From positions 1 through 26,995 of the forward strand of contig JAOZLM010000003.1 in NCBI GenBank assembly GCA_029934815.1: 26,995 bases of DNA, read 5' to 3'. Positions 1-7,467 of this stretch are shown piece by piece (within the stretch, counting starts at the first letter, position 1; each line of letters begins with the position of its first letter). The notes beneath the pieces were generated by a model. The model ran no database searches. It was not told the DNA's origin and worked only from the letters and a program-made list of their open reading frames with translations. Position numbers and translations under genes: made by a program. Source of the DNA: Desulfocapsa sp. (GTDB lineage: Bacteria; Desulfobacterota; Desulfobulbia; Desulfobulbales; Desulfocapsaceae).

Positions 1-87
1 CTACTGTGAATCGTCAGATGTGATCATGACAACCACACTTGGCCTGTGCCTCGTAACATGACTCCGTTAGGCGGTGTTGCGGTTTAC

Positions 88-2865
88 TCAGCTCTCTGTA
101 GCCGTCCTGGATTGAATCTTGAATTTTTCCATCTTATCTATGTAATAAGCGGTGTCCTTCTCCAGATCAAGATGGTCTTCTTTAATTTGTACTCCCGTGC
201 CATTGAGGACTTCGAAAGATAAACTTTTTGCATCCATCCCAAAATGTTCTTTGGCAATAACGACAAAATATTTACCATAGACCCTGAATAAGAGAGTATC
301 TGGATAGCGTTGCTCCAGCTCTACTGCAAACTTCTGCATCAGGATATTTCCCTTTTCCCAGCCCTGCTGTTTATTATACTGCTGCAGGTTTTGTATATGG
401 AGACTGTGCAGGCAGTGGTATTCATGTAGTTCTTTGTTGTTTCGGAGGATAACCTGCAGGTAGTCTTCATTATAAAGTCCTGTTATTTTATCACCAAAAA
501 AGTAGGAAAACCTGCGCTGTTCCACCTGGGTTTTTGGCAACTGGGTGATGGCCTCCGGCGCTTTGACATTTTGAAATACCTTTAGCGCTGCAACAACAAC
601 ATCAGGGTCAAACTGACTTCCACTCAACTGTTTTAATTCGTTCAGGGCTTCCTGGATACTCTTCCTTGATTTATAGATACGGTTGGTGGTCATGGCATCA
701 AAAGCATCGGCAACCACAATAATTCTCGAAAGTGGTGGTATATCTTCCCCCTGAAGACGATCCGGATATCCCATGCCATCATAGCGTTCATGGTGATGGC
801 GTATGATCTTTGCAAGATCTTGATACATGGCAACCTTGGTAAGCATATCGTATCCTGCGGAAGCGTGAAGCTTGATAAGGTCATAGTCTAGCGCAGAAAG
901 CTTTCCGGGTTTCAGCAGTACAGAATCCGGAGTGGCAATTTTCCCTATATCATGAAGAGTGGCGGCTCTCTGAAGGATGCTTGTCTGTTTTTCATTCAAA
1001 CCCATTTCATGCGCCAGCAAAGTACAGTAATGCGCTACCCGCACTGTGTGACCAGCAGTATAGGTGTCCCGTTGATCAATCATGTTGACAAAGGAAAGAA
1101 TGGTCTCTTCGTAGTTTTCAGTACGCTCCTTTTCGAGTTTGTCTACCTTTTCTCTACGTTTAAAGGAACCTATGGCAAAACCGATATCACCGGCCAGTTC
1201 CTCAAGCATGGCGATCTCTTCATGCTCAAAACCCTCCAGGCGCATAGTGTAAACGCAGAGAACACCAAGTGGGGAACTGTGTGTGTCGCTACACAGCGGC
1301 AAGGCAACAATTGCACGGTATCTTGCGGCAACTGCTCCGTCATTCCTCGACGCTGTAATGGGTATGACACGGCTCTTTTCAATAAGTATAGTCTTGTTGT
1401 CCTGTATGCATTGAGCAGCAGGGCTTGCTGAAAAAGGGTCCTCTGAGCCGTGTGGATCATAGGGCAAATCACCCGGAAATTTGATAGAATCATCTGTGCT
1501 GAAAACAGCGTCAACCATGCCGTCCTGTAGGTGGCCAATCCAGATATTGCCATAATGGCTATGTTCGCCAAGAACTGTACATGCCTCCTGGAGAAGATCT
1601 TCCATATTTGTTGCTGAAAGAAGCAAACCATTAATCTTCGAGACAGTATTCATGATTTCACGAAGATACAGCTCCTGGTCCAGAAGAATATGGACTTTAT
1701 TGGTTCGCTGCTTAACCTTTGTCTCCAACGTTCTATTGAGTTCGTCTACTTCCATATTTTTCTGCTGGAGACTTCTGTTAAGCTGAAGAATATACAACGC
1801 AGTAAGTGAAACTGTGATGAGTAGAAACAGCAACAGGCTTAGTTGTCGCCAGTAACGCCTGAGCACATCAAAAAAAGTAAACTGGCCGAAATCGGCATAA
1901 GGGCCGATACGTAATTCAAGAAGACATTCGTGGACAGACTGGTAATTAAGTGGCACTGTCCAGCCTGCACTTTTACTTGCTTTGGCAGCAGGCTCATTTG
2001 AATCCATAACCAAAAGGGCTGAAGCCACGAGACGGGCCAGGTGGGAAGGGGTACTTTTAACTGCAGCAAACGGCCATTCCGGGTATAAAGATGTGCTGAG
2101 TTTGAAGGGGAATGAATCACTCTGCTGCTCATTGAGAATCAAAAAGTCATTGATGTTGATACTGCCTGCTTCAGCCATTCGTTCCAGGGTATCGCTCCTA
2201 ACTGTGCCACCATCAACTTCACCGGAACGTACCGCATGAACAACAGCATCGTGGGTTATCCCATAACTTAGCGACGAAAAAAACCGGGCCGGATTAAAAC
2301 CACGCCGTTGTAGTTCTCGCCAGCACATAATCCAACCGCCAAAAGAGCGGTGATCGACCGCCATAAAGGAGTGTCCCTCCAAGTCCTCGATTTTTTTAAG
2401 ATCAGCTCTATCAGCGCGCACAAAAATAACACCCCCGAATATGGAAGTCTGCTGGCCTGGTAAATCCTGGTTAATAAGTGTGGCAATCCGATTAACGTCA
2501 TAGAATTTTTCGAGTTCCACATAAAAAGCTGAGTTAGCGAGTACAAAATCAATTTTTGATTCCTGCACTGCACTATGAATATCTGAAAAACCAAGGGGAA
2601 TGATCTCAAAATGGTAGCCGGGAAGTGTAACGCTGAGATAATCGGCTGTGGCCGACCATTTTTTTAGAGCATGTTCGGGGCCACGCTTAGCCAGCACCCC
2701 AATTTTCACTTCCTGTTGTGGAGAGTCTGCAAGGCCACTGGTATGTAAGTTCATTATTAGCAAAAAAAGAAGACATGAAAAAAGAATTCTGCAGCTATGG
2801 AGAAGGGTTGTGGATTTTTTTCTCTGGGGCTTGAACACTGTGTCTCTCAAGTTTATATAGAACAT
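88..2865 (-). CDS. Membrane sensor: PhnD-like, GAF, HD-GYP and degenerate GGDEF domains
   Basis: A 925-residue predicted signalling protein. Residues 26-44 form a signal anchor. Residues 52-320 resemble the periplasmic phosphate/phosphonate-binding PhnD fold (for example SFGGWIMCWRELQRRG near 174-189). Residues 341-361 are a second membrane segment followed by a coiled coil to about 398. A GAF domain spans about 415-570. An HD-GYP c-di-GMP phosphodiesterase domain spans about 590-765, with His638-Asp639 (LHDIGK), HHHERYDG at 690-697 and GYP at 699-701, so catalysis looks intact. Residues 785-915 align by eye with a GGDEF fold (DKITGLYN at 792-799) but the signature reads YGKYF at 863-867, so cyclase activity is unlikely. 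Inferred role: binding of a periplasmic ligand controls c-di-GMP breakdown. The gene is monocistronic, with a terminator hairpin lying upstream. The start is the first in-frame ATG before the anchor; no strong ribosome site is seen. Domain calls are confident, the ligand is unknown. Confidence 0.88.
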   Translation of the reverse strand: MFYINLRDTVFKPQRKKSTTLLHSCRILFSCLLFLLIMNLHTSGLADSPQQEVKIGVLAKRGPEHALKKWSATADYLSVTLPGYHFEIIPLGFSDIHSAVQESKIDFVLANSAFYVELEKFYDVNRIATLINQDLPGQQTSIFGGVIFVRADRADLKKIEDLEGHSFMAVDHRSFGGWIMCWRELQRRGFNPARFFSSLSYGITHDAVVHAVRSGEVDGGTVRSDTLERMAEAGSININDFLILNEQQSDSFPFKLSTSLYPEWPFAAVKSTPSHLARLVASALLVMDSNEPAAKASKSAGWTVPLNYQSVHECLLELRIGPYADFGQFTFFDVLRRYWRQLSLLLFLLITVSLTALYILQLNRSLQQKNMEVDELNRTLETKVKQRTNKVHILLDQELYLREIMNTVSKINGLLLSATNMEDLLQEACTVLGEHSHYGNIWIGHLQDGMVDAVFSTDDSIKFPGDLPYDPHGSEDPFSASPAAQCIQDNKTILIEKSRVIPITASRNDGAVAARYRAIVALPLCSDTHSSPLGVLCVYTMRLEGFEHEEIAMLEELAGDIGFAIGSFKRREKVDKLEKERTENYEETILSFVNMIDQRDTYTAGHTVRVAHYCTLLAHEMGLNEKQTSILQRAATLHDIGKIATPDSVLLKPGKLSALDYDLIKLHASAGYDMLTKVAMYQDLAKIIRHHHERYDGMGYPDRLQGEDIPPLSRIIVVADAFDAMTTNRIYKSRKSIQEALNELKQLSGSQFDPDVVVAALKVFQNVKAPEAITQLPKTQVEQRRFSYFFGDKITGLYNEDYLQVILRNNKELHEYHCLHSLHIQNLQQYNKQQGWEKGNILMQKFAVELEQRYPDTLLFRVYGKYFVVIAKEHFGMDAKSLSFEVLNGTGVQIKEDHLDLEKDTAYYIDKMEKFKIQSRTATES

Positions 2866-2937
2866 GACTGCAGTTCCGAAGATGACGATTCTTTAATGGT
2901 CAACTCTTTCACTTCTCGTTTTTCGAACTTCCTTTAC

Positions 2938-2967
2938 AGGATATCATTTTTTTAGGTCAGGGTTCAA
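2938..2967 (-). promoter_or_regulatory. Candidate sigma70 promoter for the HD-GYP sensor gene
   Basis: Read on the minus strand, TTGAAC (2967-2962) and TATCCT (2943-2938) are separated by 18 bases, about 70 bases before the ATG at 2865. Spacing is acceptable and the -35 is a good match, but the -10 is imperfect. This is inference from consensus only. Confidence 0.35.
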
Positions 2968-3151
2968 GCTTAGGTGTGCTTTAATTGGAGTTGTTCGTCA
3001 ATAATCTGCTAAAAAAACAGAGATAATTTCATGGAAGTACTGTGTAAAGGGTCTTTGCAACCAGAAGTTATCAAAGCTGAGTTTCGATGGTAATCAGGAA
3101 GTGTATTGTGACTTTGGGAAAACACTTAAACTATGAATGACAACGACATAC

Positions 3152-3196
3152 AAAGACAAAGCCCTTTCATATCAAATATGAAAGGGCTTTGTCTTT
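3152..3196 (-). terminator. Perfect 21-bp hairpin terminator downstream of pycB
   Basis: Arms 3152-3172 and 3176-3196 are perfect reverse complements around a 3-base loop. The stem has a GGGC core and is flanked by A-rich and T-rich ends, so it can act as a factor-independent terminator in either direction. On the minus strand it lies about 180 bases past the pycB stop and upstream of the sensor gene promoter, which suggests it insulates the two units. It sits inside a wider inverted repeat (3076-3098 with 3197-3219). Confidence 0.75.
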
Positions 3197-3241
3197 CTTG
3201 ATTACCATCGAACCTCAGTTTTGTTCGTTTTCTACGATTCC

Positions 3242-3316
3242 GTCATTCCGGACTTGATCCGGAATCTTGTAAAAACAGCTAGTTCCGATGAGATTCCGGA
3301 TCAAGTCCGGAATGAC
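3242..3316. repeat. 26-bp perfect inverted repeat of the ATTCCGGA..TCCGGAAT type
   Basis: Arms 3242-3267 and 3291-3316 are perfect reverse complements around a 23-base spacer. Each arm is itself nearly palindromic: ATTCCGGA, a 5-base centre, TCCGGAAT. Words of this kind are known as dispersed intergenic palindromes in many proteobacterial genomes (recalled knowledge, not searched here). It probably folds as a cruciform or, if transcribed, as a stable RNA hairpin at the pycB 3' end. Confidence 0.75.
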
Positions 3317-3378
3317 TGAGGCGGTGGCTGAGCTTTAGTGGTAATCAGGTTGTCTTTTCTAGTAATTCCCAGGATCTT

Positions 3379-5286
3379 CTATTCGTCTACATCTACCCTT
3401 AGTAATTTGTCACCGGGTTGCACTGCATCACCAACTTTAGCTGAAATGGCGGTAACAATACCATCGATCTCAGAGGTGATTGGTGTTTGCATCTTCATAG
3501 CTTCCATAACTGCAACTTTATCACCGACTGCAACTTCCTGTCCTTCTTCAACACTTACCTCGCAGACATTACCGGAGAATGATGCACGAATATCACCGGC
3601 CTTTGCAAGATCAAGGATTTCTTCTTTGGACATTTCAGCAGCAGGAGCAGCTGCACCATCAGGAAGTTCTGCAGCAAATTTGTAAACTCGCTGATGGTGA
3701 TCGACATAGAGATAGACTGAAGTTTCTCCATCTTCTGCAACGTTGGATGGACCAACTTCAACCATGTGTTCTTTTCCTGTATGGTCAACGAACTCCAGTG
3801 TTTCACCAGGTTCAAAGCTGCCCTGTTTCAGGAATATGGACGGTGGAAGTACATACACCCTGCCAAATTTTGCTTCAAATTTAAAGAATTCAACTGCGTC
3901 ATTTGGATGCTGGAGATAAAGTACCAACTGCTGATCTGTTGGATCTTCTCCAATCCTGTCAGTAAGAATCTCTTTTTCTTTATCGATATCCATATCACCG
4001 ATATCTTCAACGCCACCTTCTTCTTCAAGAACCTTTTTCCAGTCAGCTCCGAGAACCTTCTCAAAAATCCATTCATCTGGCTCATAGAAGGGAAAAGGAC
4101 CATATTTTCCAAGAAGCAGATTACGAAGATCGCCTGAAGGATTTCCATAACGTTCGCCACCCTGAACATTTGAAACAGCAGTTGTCCAGAGAATCTGAGA
4201 ACCGGGTGTCACTGACCAGTAGTTACCAAGTTCTTTCTGAACTTTTGGCAACTCTTTGTGAAGAATGTCAGGCATCTTATCAAGAAATCCACCTTTAACA
4301 GCCTGTTCAAGGCTTGATCCCATAGCTCCACCTGGAAGCTTATGAATCTGAACAGTTGGTTGAAAACCTTTTATCTGTGATTCAAACGCTTCATAGTGCT
4401 GACGTTCATCACGAATAACTTCTGAGGTTTCAATTACTGCGTCTTCGTCGATTGTATTTGCATTGTGTCCAAGCTCTTTTAGAGTCTGAATTACGGTTAA
4501 AATTGGTGGAGGGCCGTAGAAACCAGTAAAAGAAGCATCTGCGGCATCAACTATATTGGCACCATTTTGCACAGCGGCAACAATTCTTCCAACGTCATTT
4601 CCATCGGTATTATGACCATGATAATGCAGAGGAAGATCCGGATACTTCTGACGAATAGTATCGACAAGCTCACCAATACGTTTTGGTGTTCCAAGGCCAC
4701 CATGGTTTTTGATACAAAGCACAATATCTTCGCCGGTTACTTCAAGAATCTCTTTAACTTTTGTAAGGTAATACGCATCAGTGTGCTCAGGGCCGGTTGA
4801 GAAACAGATACAGGGTTCGTTTAATTTTCCTGCTTTTGCAACTTCTTCAAATACCGCCTGCATATTCGGGATATAATTCATAAAGTCAAAAGTACGCCAC
4901 ACATCAACATATTTAGCGAATTCTTTGACGGTGAAACGAATTACATTCTGAGGATACGGTCGATAACCAAAAAGGTTTACGCCACGACACAGGGTTTGAA
5001 ACATGGTTGTTGGCATCTTCTCACGAAGAAGCTCAAGTTTCAAAAAAGGATCGACCTGTTTGCGAAGAATATCCACATGAACTGAAGCACCACCGGTTAT
5101 TTCCAGTGAAAAATACCCGGCTCGTTCTCTTGCATCTGCTGCCAGAAGATCAGTGTGCAACAGGATTCTGTTTTTAAAATCAGACTGGGAAAGATCACGG
5201 GCAGTGTTAGTTATGTGATAACCGTCCGAATTTTGCAGCTGCTTAACGATCTCAGCTGGTGATTGCCCTTGTACAATACGTTCCAT
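3379..5286 (-). CDS. pycB: Pyruvate carboxylase subunit B (carboxyltransferase plus biotin carrier)
   Basis: A 635-residue OadA/PycB-type protein that transfers CO2 from carboxybiotin to a 2-oxoacid, normally pyruvate to oxaloacetate, in the cytoplasm. The N-terminal carboxyltransferase barrel has R30-D31-x-x-Q34-S, Arg101 (CRGVNLFGYR), Lys193 (CIKNHGGLGTP, expected to be carbamylated), His221 and His223 (LHYHGHNTDG) and Thr360 (VTPGSQ). An Ala/Pro-rich linker near 545-560 leads to a biotinyl domain with VMEAMKM; the biotin site is Lys598. Several motifs differ from the usual wording (KNHGGLGTP for KDMAGLL-type), so it belongs to a divergent clade. No oadB or oadG sodium-pump gene is adjacent, which argues against a membrane decarboxylase. 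It follows pycA by 39 bases and is clearly its partner. A 2-oxoglutarate carboxylase (CfiA-like) role is possible. Confidence 0.88.
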   Translation of the reverse strand: MERIVQGQSPAEIVKQLQNSDGYHITNTARDLSQSDFKNRILLHTDLLAADARERAGYFSLEITGGASVHVDILRKQVDPFLKLELLREKMPTTMFQTLCRGVNLFGYRPYPQNVIRFTVKEFAKYVDVWRTFDFMNYIPNMQAVFEEVAKAGKLNEPCICFSTGPEHTDAYYLTKVKEILEVTGEDIVLCIKNHGGLGTPKRIGELVDTIRQKYPDLPLHYHGHNTDGNDVGRIVAAVQNGANIVDAADASFTGFYGPPPILTVIQTLKELGHNANTIDEDAVIETSEVIRDERQHYEAFESQIKGFQPTVQIHKLPGGAMGSSLEQAVKGGFLDKMPDILHKELPKVQKELGNYWSVTPGSQILWTTAVSNVQGGERYGNPSGDLRNLLLGKYGPFPFYEPDEWIFEKVLGADWKKVLEEEGGVEDIGDMDIDKEKEILTDRIGEDPTDQQLVLYLQHPNDAVEFFKFEAKFGRVYVLPPSIFLKQGSFEPGETLEFVDHTGKEHMVEVGPSNVAEDGETSVYLYVDHHQRVYKFAAELPDGAAAPAAEMSKEEILDLAKAGDIRASFSGNVCEVSVEEGQEVAVGDKVAVMEAMKMQTPITSEIDGIVTAISAKVGDAVQPGDKLLRVDVDE

Positions 5287-5325
5287 AGTAATTCCTTGTT
5301 CTATTTCAGTTAATTCGCAGTGTTA

Positions 5326-6768
5326 TTAAGCAGCATACGGATTGTGACCACGATGATGGATTTCAGCAATCAGGTTTGAAAGCTTGCTGGCCTCATTGGC
5401 ATTATCTTCATATTCAAATAAATGAGGATGTTTATCAAGATATGATGTATCAAAATTTCCGTTTATGAAATCATCATCTTTTGAAATGTTTAAATAAAAG
5501 GGAATAGTGGTCTTAGGACCTGCAATGACAAAGTTTTGCAGACATCGACGTAAACGGTCAACAGTCTCATTCCATGAGAAACCATGCACTGTCATTTTTA
5601 CAAGCAATGAGTCATACACCTCAGGAATGGTAAAGCCCTGATAAACAAAACCATCAAGACGCACACCATATCCACCGGGTGAGCGATAGACAGAAACAGT
5701 TTTTCCGCCTTCCGGCATAAAGTCAGCCTGCGGATCTTCTGCATTAATACGCATTTCAATGGCATGACCACGCATCTGCACATCTTCCTGACTAAACGCA
5801 AGGTCTTTGCCAAGGGCAAGTTTGATTTGTGTACGAACGATATCGATACCGGTAATCATCTCGGTAACAGTGTGTTCAACCTGTACGCGAGTGTTTATTT
5901 CCATAAAGTAGTAGTTGAAATCTTTATCTATAAGGAATTCAACGGTACCGGCATTAAAATAATTTGATGCTTTGGCTGCTTTGACGGCAGTTTCACAAAT
6001 AGTATCAAGCAGTGCCTTGTCGCCAATCATGGATGGAGCGATTTCAATCAGCTTTTGATTCCTTCGCTGAATGGAACAATCACGGGTGCCAAGATGTACT
6101 GTTTTACCAGTCTTGTCTGCCATGATCTGGACTTCAACATGCTTTGGCTCAATGACTACTTTTTCAAGATAAACACGTTCATCATTAAATGCAGCTTTTG
6201 CCTCAGCCCGTGCAATCGGAATCTCTTCCCGCATCTGCTCATCAGTTTCAATAAGTCTGATACCACGCCCACCACCACCACAGGTGGCTTTAAGCATGAT
6301 GGGATATACGTATTTGGCGGCAAAGGCAATGGCTGTTGCAACACCTTCCTCGCCAGCTGCAAGGTTGTCAGATCCGGGTACCATCGGAATTCCGGCCTCA
6401 GCCATTATTTGTCTGGCGATAACCTTATTGCCAAGATTGGTGATCACCTCAGATGAGGGACCGATGAAAATGATTCCTTCATCTTCGCAAGCTTTTGCAA
6501 AATCAGGGTTTTCAGCAAGGAATCCGTAGCCGGGATGAATCGCTTGTGCTCCGGATTTTTTTGCAGCTCTAATTATCTTTGCAATATCAAGATAATCACA
6601 GCGAGGTCCGGCGCCCAGCCATACAGCTTCATTGGCAAGACGGATATGTCTGGAATCTTTGTCCGGCGATTCGTAAACGGCAACGGCTTCATAATCCAGC
6701 TCTTGAATTGCCCGGATAAGACGAATGGCAATCTCGCCACGGTTGGCGACAAGTATTTTTGTTTTCAA
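5326..6768 (-). CDS. pycA: Pyruvate carboxylase subunit A (biotin carboxylase)
   Basis: A 480-residue biotin carboxylase that uses ATP and bicarbonate to carboxylate the biotin on PycB. It has the N-terminal fold (ILVANRGEIAIRLIRA at 5-20), an ATP-grasp domain with Lys160 and the glycine loop GGGGRG (164-169), the MEINTRVQVEHTVTE catalytic segment and a C-terminal domain. It carries no biotinyl domain, in line with the two-subunit layout; length is slightly above the roughly 450 usual for the family. The start is a TTG (6768-6766), chosen because AAGGAG lies five bases before it (minus strand, 6779-6774) and no ATG fits upstream. It is first in a two-gene operon with pycB and diverges from korDABC. 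The sequence alone does not separate it from AccC or CfiB; the neighbour decides. Confidence 0.88.
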   Translation of the reverse strand: MKTKILVANRGEIAIRLIRAIQELDYEAVAVYESPDKDSRHIRLANEAVWLGAGPRCDYLDIAKIIRAAKKSGAQAIHPGYGFLAENPDFAKACEDEGIIFIGPSSEVITNLGNKVIARQIMAEAGIPMVPGSDNLAAGEEGVATAIAFAAKYVYPIMLKATCGGGGRGIRLIETDEQMREEIPIARAEAKAAFNDERVYLEKVVIEPKHVEVQIMADKTGKTVHLGTRDCSIQRRNQKLIEIAPSMIGDKALLDTICETAVKAAKASNYFNAGTVEFLIDKDFNYYFMEINTRVQVEHTVTEMITGIDIVRTQIKLALGKDLAFSQEDVQMRGHAIEMRINAEDPQADFMPEGGKTVSVYRSPGGYGVRLDGFVYQGFTIPEVYDSLLVKMTVHGFSWNETVDRLRRCLQNFVIAGPKTTIPFYLNISKDDDFINGNFDTSYLDKHPHLFEYEDNANEASKLSNLIAEIHHRGHNPYAA

Positions 6769-7042
6769 AGCTACTCCTTGTGCAATTGATAAATACTGAA
6801 ATTCTCTAAAAGGGTACTGCTACAGTAAGTAACAGTGTGCTTAATCAGGGGATGCCCTAGCAGGAAAGGGATACTGACGACACAAAAGGCCTTTCTTGTG
6901 AACGAAAAATCAAACCACCAATAAATAACACATTGTGCTCCTAAAGGCAAGTGATACTGCATTTTCCAGCCAGACATAAGCAGGACTGATGGTCAAAATC
7001 AAAATAATAGTTGTTTCTTTTTAGCACTAAACATTAAAACGC

Positions 7043-7070
7043 TTGACTTGTTTTTCTCCATAGCTATAAG
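7043..7070 (+). promoter_or_regulatory. Sigma70-like promoter of korDABC
   Basis: TTGACT (7043-7048) and TATAAG (7065-7070) are 16 bases apart. Both hexamers match the consensus at five of six positions. A start near 7077 would give a leader of about 80 bases before the korD ATG, containing the hairpin at 7089-7117. Confidence 0.6.
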
Positions 7071-7088
7071 GGGAACAGGTGCTTTCGT

Positions 7089-7117
7089 TATGCGATTTCT
7101 TTTGTGGAAATCGCATA
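7089..7117 (+). promoter_or_regulatory. Leader hairpin upstream of korD
   Basis: Arms 7089-7099 and 7107-7117 (TATGCGATTTC and its exact complement) surround a 7-base loop. It lies just after the predicted transcription start and lacks a T-run, so it is not a terminator. It could be an RNA stability element or, as DNA, an operator with half-site ATGCGATTTC. Confidence 0.5.
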
Positions 7118-7121
7118 GCCA

Positions 7122-7138
7122 TTATTAAATTTTAATAA
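7122..7138. promoter_or_regulatory. AT-rich perfect palindrome before korD
   Basis: TTATTAAA (7122-7129) and TTTAATAA (7131-7138) are exact complements around one base. It lies 17 bases before the korD ATG, overlapping where a ribosome site would be expected, and no strong Shine-Dalgarno is visible. It could be an operator or a mere consequence of AT richness. Confidence 0.35.
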
Positions 7139-7155
7139 CAAATGCGGTTAGTAAA

Positions 7156-7467
7156 ATGGTTAACAAAACCAACACCAAGCCCACACCGAAACCTAAGAAG
7201 GGGACGACTGCAACCAAGCCGTCACAAACCAAAAAAAAGGAAAAGAAACTCTATAATGTTATCTTTTTCAAAAACTGGTGCAAATCCTGCGGAATCTGCA
7301 CTGCACTCTGTGTAAAACAAATTATTAAATCAGATGAAACCGGGGTTCCATATATAGATGATATGGACAGTTGCACAGGATGTCGTTTTTGTGAAATCCA
7401 TTGCCCTGACTTTGCTATTACCATTAAAAGCAGACACCCTGAAAGGAGAGAATCAAATGGAAACTGA
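7156..7467 (+). CDS. korD: 2-oxoglutarate:ferredoxin oxidoreductase, ferredoxin-like delta subunit
   Basis: A 103-residue protein with two [4Fe-4S] motifs: Cys42, 45, 48, 52 (CKSCGICTALC) and Cys73, 76, 79, 83 (CTGCRFCEIHC, followed by PD). It passes electrons between the KorAB active site and soluble ferredoxin. Residues 1-32 are an unusual extension rich in Lys, Pro and Thr, with no counterpart in the ferredoxin core. It is first in the korDABC operon and overlaps the korA start by 11 bases, consistent with translational coupling. The order D-A-B-C matches the oorDABC operon of Campylobacter and Helicobacter (recalled). The ATG at 7156 has a poor ribosome site; internal starts would remove the basic tail but none is a methionine, which supports this start. 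Confidence 0.9.
   Translation: MVNKTNTKPTPKPKKGTTATKPSQTKKKEKKLYNVIFFKNWCKSCGICTALCVKQIIKSDETGVPYIDDMDSCTGCRFCEIHCPDFAITIKSRHPERRESNGN

Larger units (their letters stand above)
3076..3349. repeat. Three copies of a 23-bp word, two inverted and one direct
   Basis: A 23-bp word occurs at 3076-3098 (plus), at 3197-3219 (inverted, about three mismatches) and at 3327-3349 (plus, a few central mismatches). All share the ends GCTGAG/CTCAG and GGTAATCAGG/TTGATTACC. The first two copies bracket the 21-bp hairpin; the second and third bracket the 26-bp inverted repeat. The arrangement is symmetrical and looks like nested or successive insertion of small mobile repeats. No gene is carried. Confidence 0.7.
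2866..3378. other. Repeat-rich intergenic region between pycB and the HD-GYP gene
   Basis: A 513-base spacer with no convincing gene. The part nearest the sensor gene (2866-3075) holds its candidate promoter and nothing else recognisable. The rest is almost wholly built from repeats, listed separately: a 21-bp perfect hairpin, a 26-bp inverted repeat and three copies of a 23-bp word. Both flanking genes lie on the minus strand, so the region must end the pycAB transcript and start the sensor transcript. Confidence 0.8.
6769..7155. other. Divergent regulatory region between pycA and korD
   Basis: A 387-base spacer shared by two divergent operons. On the pycA side it holds the AAGGAG site for the TTG start but no promoter I can defend. 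On the kor side it has a good sigma70-like promoter, a leader hairpin and an AT-rich palindrome, listed separately. No small gene is supported. Confidence 0.7.

Noticed and set aside
952..1431. Plus-strand open frame of 159 codons opposite the sensor gene
   Set aside because: It lies wholly antisense to the GAF and HD-GYP domains, shows no family features and no ribosome site.
3379..6768. Sodium-pumping oxaloacetate decarboxylase
   Set aside because: The carboxyltransferase looks OadA-like, but no membrane beta or gamma subunit is adjacent and a separate biotin carboxylase is the direct partner, so a soluble carboxylase fits better.
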